Positions 16,415 to 27,405 are shown, numbered from the stretch's first letter. The stretch is DNA of 64,000 nt from Promineifilum sp. (GCA_017983515.1 JAGOBF010000008.1:1-64000); one strand, 5' to 3'. Translations and numbers: made by a program. Notes: a model not told the origin generated them from the letters alone.

Positions 16415-17440
16415 ATGAGCGGAAAACGAGTTCTCATTGTGGACGACGAAGCGCCGCTGCGCTTCTTGCTGAGCAAACAATTGATTCGCGCCGGTTTCGA
16501 GACCGGCATGGCCGCTGATGGGGCGAGCGCGCTGGCCGCGGCGGCCGACGGGTCTTTCGACGCCGTGGTGCTCGACGTGGTTATGCCGCGGATGGACGGA
16601 TTCGAGGTCTGCCGCCGGCTGAAGGCTGACCCGCGCACGGCCGACGCGGCTGTGCTGTTTCTATCCGCTTCGTGCAGCGGTGAGTTCCGGCGGCGGGCCT
16701 TCGCGGTGGGGGCAGACGACTTCCTGGCTAAACCGTTCCAGACGGAACAACTGCCGGCCTACATTCAGGCCAACCTGCGACGCCGCGAAAACAGGCCCGT
16801 CGCGCCCGGCCGCCTCGTCGCCGCCGTGGGCACGGCTCGGCCGGGCGGCGCGGCGACTCTGGCCACTCAACTGGCCGAGGCCGCGGCACTGCAAGGCCCC
16901 GGGCCGGTCATGCTCATCGACCTGGAACTGCCCGCTGGCAGCATCGGCGCTCGCCTGCAACTTTCGGGCGGGCCAAACATGGGCGTCATCCTCCAGAATA
17001 CCGGCGAGCCGATCTCCGACGCACTCATCGCCCGCGTGGCCCAACGCTATCATAGTGCGCTGGAAGTAATGCCCGCACCGTTCACTCCGTCGGCCATCGT
17101 GCAGGGCGATCCCGTGCCGCAACGATTAACAGATGTACTCGACAATCTGGTCGGCCGCGGGTATCACGTGGTCATCCACGCCGGCAGCCGCATCAATGAG
17201 CTGAGCCTGACCGCACTACGCCGTGCGGAAACGATCTGGGCCGTGACGGCCGACGAGAACCGGGAAGCGTATGAGGCGCTGATCGGCGAGATGACGGCCG
17301 CGGGCATCCACCGCGAGACGATCCGCACAGGTGCGGGCGAGCCAATCGGTTTCTCCAGTCGTTCTGCGGCCGGAGCGGTCTGGCGCGAGCGCCAACCGGT
17401 TCGCCGGCCGGAAACGGCGCGGTTAGCGGTTGTGGCCTAG
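16415..17440 (+). CDS. Response regulator fused to CpaE/MinD-like pseudo-ATPase
   Basis: A 341-residue two-part protein. Residues 1-125 are a complete receiver domain: acidic pair D10/D11, phospho-acceptor D54 in VVLDVVMPRMDGFE, and K106 in FLAKPFQ. Residues 130-320 follow the CpaE/MinD pattern (VAAVGTARPGGAATLATQLA, then VMLIDLELPAGSIGARLQL) but the deviant Walker A lysines are absent, so ATP hydrolysis is unlikely. CpaE-type proteins localise type IV/Tad pilus machinery; no pilus genes are in the window. Its 3' end overlaps the convergent emfourin gene by 18 bases. Confidence 0.8.
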   Translation: MSGKRVLIVDDEAPLRFLLSKQLIRAGFETGMAADGASALAAAADGSFDAVVLDVVMPRMDGFEVCRRLKADPRTADAAVLFLSASCSGEFRRRAFAVGADDFLAKPFQTEQLPAYIQANLRRRENRPVAPGRLVAAVGTARPGGAATLATQLAEAAALQGPGPVMLIDLELPAGSIGARLQLSGGPNMGVILQNTGEPISDALIARVAQRYHSALEVMPAPFTPSAIVQGDPVPQRLTDVLDNLVGRGYHVVIHAGSRINELSLTALRRAETIWAVTADENREAYEALIGEMTAAGIHRETIRTGAGEPIGFSSRSAAGAVWRERQPVRRPETARLAVVA

Positions 17441-17776
17441 CGGCGTTGTGTCGCTTGCGCCGGCTAGCCTGTCGGCGCGGGCGATTTTCCCCAGTTCATC
17501 CAGGAGCGGCTGCAACTCTTGCGGCGCGTCGTGGTCCAGCGTCTCCACCGTGTGTTGGACGCCGGCGATCTCGACAGTAACTTTGTAGCAGAATTGATCC
17601 GTGCCGGACAAACTTTCCGGCCCGCCGGTCAGTGTCTGCGGCAAGCAGAAGAAGTCGGAATCGTCCAGCTTTTCCAGCAAGGTCAGCGCTTCTTCCGGAG
17701 GAATCTGGTTGGTATCGACCGTGGTCGATACGTTACCTCCCATAAACCCACCGCTGCGTTCATAATAGATCTTCAT
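17423..17776 (-). CDS. Emfourin-like protealysin inhibitor
   Basis: A 117-residue cytosolic protein resembling emfourin, the proteinaceous inhibitor of protealysin-like M4 proteases. Family hallmarks seen are MKIYYERSGGFMGG, the STTVDTNQIPPEEA strand-turn-helix and DDSDFFCLPQ. It follows the M4 protease gene by 27 bases on the same strand with GGGAGG before the ATG, exactly the protease-inhibitor operon layout known for this pair. The last 18 bases overlap the convergent response-regulator gene. Confidence 0.8.
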   Translation of the reverse strand: MKIYYERSGGFMGGNVSTTVDTNQIPPEEALTLLEKLDDSDFFCLPQTLTGGPESLSGTDQFCYKVTVEIAGVQHTVETLDHDAPQELQPLLDELGKIARADRLAGASDTTPLGHNR

Positions 17777-17803
17777 TCGGACCTCCCAGGCATTTAATCT
17801 TCC

Positions 17804-18970
17804 CTAATGCGAACCAAACAAAGAGCGAAATACGCCCATCACCGGGCCGGCGCAACCGGGGCGCGGATTCGTGTCGTCATCGGACGGTGGGCCGCTCTGA
17901 TCGATGTTGATGCCGACTTCGGCCCAACCGGCGCGCACAGCCTGTTGCTCCAGACTACCCAGGCCATACAGATCTCCGGCGGCTTCGTAGGTCTTGGCGG
18001 CGGCCGTGGCGAAGTTGACCGAGGCGCTCAGCTTGCTGCTGAGGGTCAAGTACCATATTTGCCCCGCCTTTTCCCAGGCAAAGCCGCCTAGATTCAGGGC
18101 GGTCATGTAGAAGGCCCGGTTGGGAATGCCAGAATTAATGTGGACGCCGCCGTTGTCCGCCTGCGTTTCCACGTAATCGCGCATGTGGGCCGGTTGGGGA
18201 TCTTTGCCCAACACCGGGTCGTTGTAGGCCGTGCCGGGATCCTTCATGCTGCGGATGCCGACTGCGTTGACGTTGGCCGTAAAAAGGCCTTCGCCGATGA
18301 TCCAGTCCGCGTTGGCCGGCGCGTGCCCCAGCAAACGCTGCTTGACCAGCGAGCCGAATACGTCCGACATCGACTCGTTGAGCGCCCCGGATTGTCCCTG
18401 ATACATGAGGTTGGCCGTATGTTGGGTCACGCCGTGGGCCAGTTCATGACCGATAATATCCACGGCGATGGTGAAGCGATTGAAAAGGCGCTGGTTTTCG
18501 GGCAAGTCCTCATCCCCGTCGCCGTAGACCATCTGTTGGCCGTTCCAGAAGGCGTTGTCGTAGCCGGTGCGATAGTGGACTGTGGAGTTCAGCCGCATCC
18601 CGTTGCCATCAATCGAGTTACGATTGAACACTTCGGAGAAGAGGGCGTGTGTGGCCCCCGCGCCGTCATAAGCCTCATCGGCCGCCGGGTCGCCGGTGGG
18701 CGCGCCGCCTTCGCCGCGCAATTGACGGCCCGGCAAAGCGCTGCCGTTTTCGGCCGAGTACACGATGCGCTCCAGCACGCCGCCGGCCGCCTCCATGAAA
18801 AGCTCGGGCGGCCCTTCTTTGGCGATCACTTCGCGCTGCACGCGCACTGCTTCGGCCGACACGATATTGCGCAGCGCTTGCTGGCGCTGCTCCAGCGTGC
18901 CGTTTTCGATGATCTCGCGCAGCATATAGGGTGGAACGATGCAATGTAGCGAATTTCGACAATCCTTCAT
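17804..18970 (-). CDS. Protealysin-like M4 metallopeptidase
   Basis: A 388-residue thermolysin-family zinc protease. There is no signal peptide; the short propeptide carries CIVPPYMLREI, the PPxML motif of protealysin-type precursors. The active site is IIGHELAHGVTQHTANL (HExxH), with the third zinc ligand in GALNESMSDVFG and the transition-state His in DNGGVHINSGIPNRAFY. AAGGAG before ATG 18970 fixes the start, and a TTTACA-16-TACAAT promoter lies upstream. Protealysin-like enzymes act inside cells or leave by non-classical routes; the emfourin gene downstream supplies its inhibitor. Confidence 0.9.
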   Translation of the reverse strand: MKDCRNSLHCIVPPYMLREIIENGTLEQRQQALRNIVSAEAVRVQREVIAKEGPPELFMEAAGGVLERIVYSAENGSALPGRQLRGEGGAPTGDPAADEAYDGAGATHALFSEVFNRNSIDGNGMRLNSTVHYRTGYDNAFWNGQQMVYGDGDEDLPENQRLFNRFTIAVDIIGHELAHGVTQHTANLMYQGQSGALNESMSDVFGSLVKQRLLGHAPANADWIIGEGLFTANVNAVGIRSMKDPGTAYNDPVLGKDPQPAHMRDYVETQADNGGVHINSGIPNRAFYMTALNLGGFAWEKAGQIWYLTLSSKLSASVNFATAAAKTYEAAGDLYGLGSLEQQAVRAGWAEVGINIDQSGPPSDDDTNPRPGCAGPVMGVFRSLFGSH

Positions 18971-19025
18971 GAGCCATTCTCCTTTGCGTTCGGCGCGACC
19001 CGTCTCGATGTGGCCGTCTACTAGC

Positions 19026-19053
19026 ATTGTACACTACCCGGGCAACGTGTAAA
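19026..19053 (-). promoter_or_regulatory. Sigma70-like promoter of the M4 protease-emfourin operon
   Basis: On the minus strand TTTACA (19053-19048), 16 bases, TACAAT (19031-19026): five of six matches in each box. It lies 56 bases upstream of the M4 protease start, giving a leader of roughly 50 bases. Confidence 0.65.
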
Positions 19054-19174
19054 CAGGTCGTGTGACACTTATGATGATCGTTTAAAGTGCCGCCGCGGTC
19101 ATTCAATTTGATTAGAATTCATAGCCGCCTATAGCAATGCGGCCAAGTATCGTTAAAATATACGGGAGGCCATT

Positions 19175-19486
19175 ATGGATGACAACGGACTGAAACTACT
19201 GCTCGAATACGATGTGAACCAGGATACCATCCAGGAATATTACCAGTTCGTCATGGGTCAATACGTGCCGGCCCTGCAATCCATGGGCTTTCAAATGAGC
19301 GAGGCCTGGCATACCGCTTACGGTCAGGCGCCTAACCGCTTGCTGGGCTTCGTGTGCAGCGATAAACAGACGATGGAGCGTCTCCTCGACAGCGATACGT
19401 GGAGCGACCTCAATGACGAGTTGGAGAAATACGTTAGCGCGCTCAATTACAAGGTGATCCCCTATCGGGGCGGTTTCCAGATTTAG
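19175..19486 (+). CDS. Small conserved-looking protein, possible dimeric alpha/beta barrel
   Basis: A 103-residue soluble protein I cannot name. Its length and pattern (LKLLLEYDVNQDTIQEYYQF at the start, a central EAWHTAYG strand and LEKYVSALNYKVIPYRGGFQI at the end) are compatible with ferredoxin-like dimeric barrels such as the NIPSNAP/EthD group, a shape-based guess. GGGAGG stands six bases before the ATG, and TAAAAT just upstream may be a -10 box. It is monocistronic; the TrmH-family gene starts 73 bases later. Confidence 0.6.
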   Translation: MDDNGLKLLLEYDVNQDTIQEYYQFVMGQYVPALQSMGFQMSEAWHTAYGQAPNRLLGFVCSDKQTMERLLDSDTWSDLNDELEKYVSALNYKVIPYRGGFQI

Positions 19487-19559
19487 CTTAGGGCCGCATG
19501 GCCGTTGGCGGTAGCCGTGCCCGCCAAGACGTTGTTCGCCACGCCGGGCGGCCTGCGTT

Positions 19560-20396
19560 ATGATGACGGCGATGTCGTCGTTTACCAGCCCTTCTAACCC
19601 TCGTATCAAGCAGATACGCAGCCTGGCCCAGCGCAAGCAGCGCGATAAGACCGGGCTAGGCGTGGCCGAAGGCATTTTCCACGTGGGCGAGGCATTGGCG
19701 GCCGGCGCGGTTGTCTACCTGGTCTATGCTCCCGACGTGCTCATCAGCCCTTTTGGCCGCGAGCTGGTGGAAAAGGCCGCGGCCGCCCACATCCCCGTCT
19801 ATGCCGTGGCGGCCGAGGTGATGGCTTCCATCGCCGACAAGGACAATCCTCAGGGCTTGCTGGCCGTCGTCGGACAGCAGCATGCCCGGCTTGACGAATG
19901 CTCGGCCGTTACCCATCCGTGGCTGGTCGCCCTGGTTAACCCCCAAGACCCCGGAAACGTCGGCACGATACTGCGCACGATCGACGCCGTGGGCGCGTCG
20001 GGGCTGGTGCTGCTGGAAGGCGGCGTCGATCCCTATCATCCTGCGGCCATCCGCGCTTCTATGGGCACACTCTTTCGCGTACCGGTGGTATCGACGTCTT
20101 TCACGATTTTCGCCGGCTGGGCGCGCGATCAGGGTTACCGCATCTATGGCACGTCGGCCCGCGGCCGGAGCGATTATCGCCAGGTCGGTGTCTATTCTGC
20201 GCCGCTTGTTCTGTTGCTGGGCAGCGAACGCGAAGGATTGTCGGCCGGGCAGGCGGCCGTTTGCGACGATCTCCTGCGTCTGCCGATGCACGGCCACGTC
20301 CGATCGCTTAACCTGGCCGTGGCTGCTGGTGTATTCCTCTACGCCATGCTCGACAGCCTGGCCGAGCAGGCCGCCACCGAACCCAAGAATCTCTAG
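19560..20396 (+). CDS. TrmH/SpoU family RNA 2'-O-methyltransferase
   Basis: A 278-residue SPOUT-class methyltransferase acting on ribose 2'-OH of tRNA or rRNA. The N-terminal substrate-binding part (NPRIKQIRSLAQRKQRDKTG) precedes the knotted domain: VNPQDPGNVGTILRTIDAVG, LLLGSEREGLS and LRLPMHGHVRSLNLAVAAGV are motifs 1-3. The product resembles the RlmB/TsnR-like group; the modified site cannot be given. The start is ambiguous between ATG 19560, 19563 and 19572 (MSSFTSPSNPRIKQ); the last fits the family best. Confidence 0.88.
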   Translation: MMTAMSSFTSPSNPRIKQIRSLAQRKQRDKTGLGVAEGIFHVGEALAAGAVVYLVYAPDVLISPFGRELVEKAAAAHIPVYAVAAEVMASIADKDNPQGLLAVVGQQHARLDECSAVTHPWLVALVNPQDPGNVGTILRTIDAVGASGLVLLEGGVDPYHPAAIRASMGTLFRVPVVSTSFTIFAGWARDQGYRIYGTSARGRSDYRQVGVYSAPLVLLLGSEREGLSAGQAAVCDDLLRLPMHGHVRSLNLAVAAGVFLYAMLDSLAEQAATEPKNL

Positions 20397-20614
20397 TCGT
20401 CGCGAGTCGTCGCGGGAGAAGGGCTGACATAGGCCGGCATGTTGGCGGTTTCTTTCGGCCGCGCGCCATTCCCTTATACCATTAGTTATCCCCCTATCTA
20501 TACCTGTTATCCATAGAGAAACAGAGCCTTTTCCCTTAATGTAGAAGGTGAATTGAAAATGCCCGCTCGCACCCAGAGTGCAGGAATTGAGCGCAGTTAC
20601 GAGGACAACTCATC

Positions 20615-20821
20615 ATGCTTAACGAATCACGCGACCCGACCAAGCCGGAACAGTTTATAGCCAATGCCAACAGCGACACTGCTGAAACGGCGCCAGTCGA
20701 TATCGACCGCCTTAGGGTCTATGAGCGGCCGGCGCGACCGGTGCTCCCGGCCTGGATATGGCTGCTGATCTTGCTGGCAGGCGCACTCCTGGTGTGGGTG
20801 GCGATCCAGGCCTTGCAATAA
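20615..20821 (+). CDS. Small tail-anchored membrane protein
   Basis: A 68-residue protein of unknown function. About 45 polar, acidic residues are followed by one C-terminal transmembrane helix (PAWIWLLILLAGALLVWVAI) and almost no tail, so it is probably inserted with the N-terminus in the cytosol. GAGGAC lies 11 bases upstream of the ATG. A protein with similar architecture is encoded at 55669-55947. It precedes the stress-protein gene by about 100 bases. Confidence 0.6.
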   Translation: MLNESRDPTKPEQFIANANSDTAETAPVDIDRLRVYERPARPVLPAWIWLLILLAGALLVWVAIQALQ

Positions 20822-20917
20822 GGCTGGGGTCGGCATTGGCAATTTCGCGAGCCTGTAATTGAGGATTTCGTTTAACGATCTATCAGGTAACCCTAGATGG
20901 ATAAGGAGATAGTAAAG

Positions 20918-22450
20918 ATGAAAACCATAGTTGGTCTATATGAAGACTTGACTGATGCCCAAAGTGCGATTAATGATCTGGTGCGATCGGGCTTTGATCG
21001 GGCCGACATCAGCCTGGTGGCTTCGAACCAAGGGACAGATGAGAAGCACGGTTGGACCACGACCGACGCCGAGACGGTCGATGATCCGAACTACGCTGAT
21101 CCGAACCAACTGAGCGAAGACGTGGCTGCCGGCATGGCGACCGGTGGCGTGGTCGGTGGGCTGGGTGGTGTCTTGCTGGGCCTGGGCGCGTTGGCTATCC
21201 CGGGCATAGGGCCCATTGTGGCCGCCGGGCCGCTGGTGGCCGGGTTGACCGGCGCGGGCATTGGCGCGGCCGTCGGCGGGCTTGTCGGTGCACTGGTGAA
21301 CTGGGGCGTTCCGGCCGAAGAAGCCGAGCTTTACGCCGAGAGTGTCCGGCGCGGCAGCATCCTCGTTGGTCTGAAGACCGATGAGTCCCGCGTGGAAGAG
21401 GCGGCCGGTATCATGAACCGCTATGCACCCATCGACGTCGAACGCCGTTCCGACTACTGGCGCAGCACGGGCTGGACGGGCCATGATGAGTCATCGAATG
21501 GCTGGACAAGCGAGCAGATGAAGGCCGATCAGTTGAACTATGGCGACTACCTCGACTATTCGACGTATACGCCGGCTTTCCGCGACCATTTTACAACGAC
21601 TTACGGCAATCGCGGGCGTGATTTCGTCTGGTACGATCCGGCCTATCGTTACGGCTATGATTTGGCCCACGATGATCGCTATGCCGACTACGACACGTGG
21701 GACGAGTTCGAGACCGCAGCCAAGAGCGGCTGGACCCAGACGGAGTACGCCACCGATCGAACCTGGGAAGACATCAAGGATGCTGTCCGCCAAGGATGGG
21801 AAGAGGTCAAGGACACATTTGATTTTGATTCGGACTTCGACTTGTTCGACGAAAGCTTCCGCGAGCATTACCGGACACAATACAGCAATCGCGGCCACGA
21901 CTATGACTACTACGTGCCCGGATACCGCTATGGCTATGGCCTGGCGATGGATGATCGCTGGGATGATTACGACACGTGGGACAAGATCGAGATGGACGCG
22001 CGTCGCGAATGGGAAGGCATGGAAGATAACGCCGGCAATGCCTGGGACGACTTCAAGGATGCGGTCCGGCGCGGCTGGGAAGACGTACGCGACGCCCTGG
22101 ACATGGAAGACGACTATGCCGCCAACGAACCGGCCTTCCGGGCGCACTACGATGAGCGCTTTGCGGGTGGTCTGCGCGATTACAACTGGTATGAGCCGGC
22201 CTACCGTTACGGTTACGCTTCCGGTTTGGACGAGCGATACGATAACTACCGGACGTGGGACGATCGTTTAGAGTCCGACATTCGTCGCCAGTGGGAGGCC
22301 GGAGACTACGCGGCCGATAGCACGTGGGACGAGATCAAGGACGCTGTCCGGCGCGGCTGGGAAGGAGTGCGCGATACACTTGACATGGATGACAATTGGG
22401 AAGACAAAGAGGCTGAACCGCGCGTCGGTGGCTACACCTCGCAACGGTAG
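20918..22450 (+). CDS. General-stress-protein-17M-like protein with three C-terminal repeats
   Basis: A 510-residue protein. Residues 1-45 (KTIVGLYEDLTDAQSAINDL, then SGFDRADISLVAS) match the heat/stress protein 17M (YflT-type) domain. Residues 70-135 are a glycine/alanine-rich hydrophobic hairpin that may insert in membrane. Residues ~200-500 hold three repeats of about 100 residues, each with PAFRDHF, YDPAYRYGY, DDRYADYDTWD and TWEDIKDAVRQGWEEV-like blocks. The start is the ATG after AAGGAGATAGTAAAG; the earlier ATG at 20897 would put that ribosome site inside the gene. A bacterial osmotic or desiccation response is plausible but unproven. Confidence 0.75.
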   Translation: MKTIVGLYEDLTDAQSAINDLVRSGFDRADISLVASNQGTDEKHGWTTTDAETVDDPNYADPNQLSEDVAAGMATGGVVGGLGGVLLGLGALAIPGIGPIVAAGPLVAGLTGAGIGAAVGGLVGALVNWGVPAEEAELYAESVRRGSILVGLKTDESRVEEAAGIMNRYAPIDVERRSDYWRSTGWTGHDESSNGWTSEQMKADQLNYGDYLDYSTYTPAFRDHFTTTYGNRGRDFVWYDPAYRYGYDLAHDDRYADYDTWDEFETAAKSGWTQTEYATDRTWEDIKDAVRQGWEEVKDTFDFDSDFDLFDESFREHYRTQYSNRGHDYDYYVPGYRYGYGLAMDDRWDDYDTWDKIEMDARREWEGMEDNAGNAWDDFKDAVRRGWEDVRDALDMEDDYAANEPAFRAHYDERFAGGLRDYNWYEPAYRYGYASGLDERYDNYRTWDDRLESDIRRQWEAGDYAADSTWDEIKDAVRRGWEGVRDTLDMDDNWEDKEAEPRVGGYTSQR

Positions 22451-22486
22451 TCCACTCGCGGTAGGAGTTGGGAAGAAGTAGTTAAG

Positions 22487-22515
22487 AAAGGCCAGGAAGA
22501 ATATTCCTGGCCTTT
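22487..22515 (+). terminator. Hairpin terminator between convergent genes
   Basis: Perfect 12-base stem (AAAGGCCAGGAA, loop GAATA, TTCCTGGCCTTT) 36 bases after the stress-protein gene and 30 bases before the end of the convergent gene. The flanking A and T runs let it work in both directions. Confidence 0.85.
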
Positions 22516-22544
22516 CCAGTTTAGCGAGCAGATGAACCGCCGGT

Positions 22545-22829
22545 TTAACTTTGCGACAGGTAGGTCGTCAGCCAGTTGAACACGTTCTTGCGGCTGCGAA
22601 CGTTGCCCGGCAGTTCGGTGCGGATGGTCAGCTCAACCCGTTTGACTTCTTCCTCAGTCTCATAGCCAAAGTGATTGACGACCTTCTGGATCATCGGGAT
22701 CACTTCATAACCTTGCCGGCGGCTGAACATAATCCGGTCGTGGGCAACGTTGGTCTTGCTGTCGCCCGACCCCGCCTCCCACTTGTACTTCTTAACGTCG
22801 ATCATGGATCGTTTCACTTGAATCGCCAT
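22545..22829 (-). CDS. Hypothetical protein
   Basis: A 94-residue basic, soluble protein of unknown function (MAIQVKRSMIDVKKYKWEAG to NVFNWLTTYLSQS). No cysteine, no signal peptide and no motif I recognise. AGGAG lies seven bases before the ATG, and it ends at a convergent terminator shared with the stress-protein gene, both supporting a real gene. Confidence 0.6.
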   Translation of the reverse strand: MAIQVKRSMIDVKKYKWEAGSGDSKTNVAHDRIMFSRRQGYEVIPMIQKVVNHFGYETEEEVKRVELTIRTELPGNVRSRKNVFNWLTTYLSQS

Positions 22830-23061
22830 CGTTTTTCTCCTGCGCTATATTGAAGTCCCCTGTCCCACCCTCACTGCTTTGATCGATCAGTACGCTGGTA
22901 ATAACTTTACACCATACCCGGTACGCTTGTAACGTTACTGGGCATACACAATTAACGTGGGTTTACCACAGACGTGGCCCCTCACGCCGACAGGTTGAGA
23001 GCTTTTCCCGCCCTCAGGAGGATTGTACTCGCCTCGGTCAAAACAGCTACCAACTTCAACG
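22830..23061. other. Intergenic region, 232 bases
   Basis: Contains the upstream region of the 94-residue hypothetical gene and the 3' side of the DIP1984-family gene. AT-rich around 22880-22960. No clear gene, repeat or RNA structure was recognised. Confidence 0.3.
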
Positions 23062-23520
23062 CTATTCTATTAAATCGATCAACCAGTTGGCTGATTGTAT
23101 CTTTGTGTCCAATTCCCGATAGCTTCGGGCCAGGTCGTCGGCCTGCTGCTGCAGAGCGGCGACATCGACGGTGCTTTGGAAACGTACCTCGCTCTTGGTA
23201 AAGCGATCCTGCTTGATAACGGCGGCCTGAATGAGTGTGTTGAGGATCGTATGACGGAGGCGCAGGCCGTCGCGGTCGGCGATGGCGTCGGCAATCGTGC
23301 GGCCGTCATCGAGGCGGATAGTGGCATTGGTGCGATTGATCTGCTGAATGAGGCGGGTCAAATCGGCCGCTGTTCGTTCGACCTCTTCCAGCAACAGGGC
23401 GGGGTCTTCGGCCGGCCGGTCGCCCTCCTGTATCTTAGCCACTCGGATGAGCCGTTCCTTCAGGTGTTCGAGCCGCTTATTGTCATCGGCTCGGCGGATA
23501 AGTGCTTCGGCTAGTTTCAT
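23062..23520 (-). CDS. DIP1984 family protein
   Basis: A 152-residue helical protein of the DIP1984 (septicolysin-like) family, function unknown. Characteristic stretches are KLAEALIRRADDNKRLEHLK, IQQINRTNATIRLDDGRTI and the DLARSYRELDTKIQSANWLI ending. The chain is predicted largely coiled-coil. A purine-rich GAGAGGGA lies directly before the ATG. It is divergent from the rarA region. Confidence 0.8.
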   Translation of the reverse strand: MKLAEALIRRADDNKRLEHLKERLIRVAKIQEGDRPAEDPALLLEEVERTAADLTRLIQQINRTNATIRLDDGRTIADAIADRDGLRLRHTILNTLIQAAVIKQDRFTKSEVRFQSTVDVAALQQQADDLARSYRELDTKIQSANWLIDLIE

Positions 23521-23679
23521 TCCCTCTCCTCTGTCGGTACGTTTATCGTTCTGGCCTGAAAGTGAATCGGAGCCTTGATGATAGCACAGGTTATCCGGTG
23601 TGGCATTCGGCGCTCTGGCGCGAACGATACTGACTTGAATTGGGCCGTCCGCGGTGCTGCGACCTGGATCATAACACAG

Positions 23680-23685
23680 TATAAT
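23680..23685 (+). promoter_or_regulatory. TATAAT box six bases before a start codon
   Basis: Perfect -10 hexamer TATAAT followed by TGAGGA and ATG at 23692. Transcription would begin about at the ATG, so the small reading frame ahead of rarA would be read from a leaderless or nearly leaderless mRNA. No good -35 box is seen. Confidence 0.5.
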
Positions 23686-23691
23686 TGAGGA

Positions 23692-23853
23692 ATGGGTCGT
23701 TTGTTCGCCGATACGTCACTAGAAATGGAAGACAAACTGGTCGAAAAAGCGCGTCTGGCCTCACCCCAGCGCGAATTGCTGCTCGCCGGGCTACGCCGGC
23801 AGCGCCCGAACGATTCCCCGCAGGGAATCCACCCTCATCTTGGAGGGCGCTAA
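23692..23853 (+). CDS. Small leader-like reading frame ahead of rarA
   Basis: A 53-codon frame between a TATAAT box and rarA, ending three bases before the rarA GTG; rarA's GGAGG site lies inside its last codons. The product (LEMEDKLVEKARLASPQREL, LLAGLRRQRPNDSP) recalls a group of ~100-residue uncharacterised proteins that contain ALAGLRRRHP-like motifs, but it is shorter. It could be a decayed gene, a leader peptide coupling rarA translation, or spurious. Confidence 0.4.
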   Translation: MGRLFADTSLEMEDKLVEKARLASPQRELLLAGLRRQRPNDSPQGIHPHLGGR

Positions 23854-23856
23854 CCG

Positions 23857-26097
<2,241 letters not shown>

Positions 26098-26226
26098 GAA
26101 GCACCAGCCCCGTTGCCATTCGGGACACAGCGTGAAAGCCAACCTTCCTCTGTAACACTTACAGTAATGTCCAGCGGCTATGATCACGATAGACGCGGCA
26201 AGGCCGTCGTCCGGATGGACATACTT

Positions 26227-27405
26227 ATGACAACTTACGACTTCAAACAAGAAGCGACAGACCTCTACGATGATCTGGTGCGCGTCCGGCGCGACCTGCA
26301 TCGTCACCCCGAGCTCGGTTTCCAGGAGATGCGCACGGCCGGCATCGTGGCCGAGACGCTGAGCGGCCTGGGGCTGGAAGTGCAGGCCGGCGTCGGCCAG
26401 ACTGGCGTCGTCGCCCTGCTGGAGGGCGCGCGCCCCGGCCCCACGGTGCTGCTGCGCTTCGATATGGACGCCCTGCCCATTCAGGAAGAGAGCACCCACG
26501 AGTACGTATCGCTCAACCCAGGCGTCATGCATGCCTGTGGCCATGACGGCCACGTGGCGATGGGGCTGGGTCTGGCAAAGATTTTCGCCCGGCGGCAAGC
26601 GCAGATGGCCGGCTCGCTCAAATTTCTCTTCCAGCCGGCCGAGGAAGGGTTGGGCGGGGCGCTGGCGGTGATGGCCGACGGCGCGCTGGAGAACCCGCGG
26701 CCGGACGTGGCTCTGGCGATGCACCTCTGGTCGCCCGTCCATCTGGGCCAGGCGCGTGTTGTCGAGGGGCCGGCGATGGCCTCGTCCAGCGTCTTCACGA
26801 TCACCGTCGAGGGCAAGGGCGGCCACGGGGCCGCACCGCATCTGGCGACCGATCCGATCATCGCCACGGCCCACATCGTCGTCGCCCTGCAAAGTATAGT
26901 CAGCCGCAATGCCGACCCTCACAGCAGCGTCGTCGTCTCCATCGGCGAATTCTCGGCCGGGACGACGTTCAATGTCATCCCCGAACGAGCCGTGCTGAAG
27001 GGCACCGTGCGCAGCTACGACACGGCCACCCACCGCATGGTCTACCGGCGTATTTTGGAGATGGCGACCAACGTGGCCGCCGCCTTCGGCTGCCGGGCGA
27101 CGATGGAGACGGTGGCTATCGTCGCCTCGGTCAACAATGCGCCAGAGCCGACGGCCGTTGTGCGGGCGGCGGCCGAGCACGTGCTGGGCGCGGAGAACAT
27201 ACTCGAGCACCGCACGATGGCCGCCGAGGATATGGGCTTCATCTTGCAGGAGATTCCGGGCAGCTACTTCTTCGTCGGCTGCAGTAACGGCAACCCGACC
27301 ACCCACCACGCCCACCACCATCCGCAGTTTGATTTCGACGAGAGGGCGATGGTCAACGGCGTGGCGATCATGGGCGAGGCGGCGGCGCGGTACGTGATGG
27401 ATTAG
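26227..27405 (+). CDS. M20 family amidohydrolase (hippurate hydrolase-like)
   Basis: A 392-residue zinc amidohydrolase of the M20D/AbgB/HipO group, removing acyl groups from N-acyl amino acids. Metal-site and fold motifs are RRDLHRHPELGFQE, LRFDMDALPI, MHACGHDGHVAMGLG, QPAEEGLGGA and the dimer-domain histidine in GKGGHGAAPHLATDP; the last metal ligand lies in SNGNPTTHHAHHHPQFD. The start at 26227 is chosen because the first 38 codons of the longer frame show no family similarity. It is 130 bases after rarA. Confidence 0.9.
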   Translation: MTTYDFKQEATDLYDDLVRVRRDLHRHPELGFQEMRTAGIVAETLSGLGLEVQAGVGQTGVVALLEGARPGPTVLLRFDMDALPIQEESTHEYVSLNPGVMHACGHDGHVAMGLGLAKIFARRQAQMAGSLKFLFQPAEEGLGGALAVMADGALENPRPDVALAMHLWSPVHLGQARVVEGPAMASSSVFTITVEGKGGHGAAPHLATDPIIATAHIVVALQSIVSRNADPHSSVVVSIGEFSAGTTFNVIPERAVLKGTVRSYDTATHRMVYRRILEMATNVAAAFGCRATMETVAIVASVNNAPEPTAVVRAAAEHVLGAENILEHRTMAAEDMGFILQEIPGSYFFVGCSNGNPTTHHAHHHPQFDFDERAMVNGVAIMGEAAARYVMD

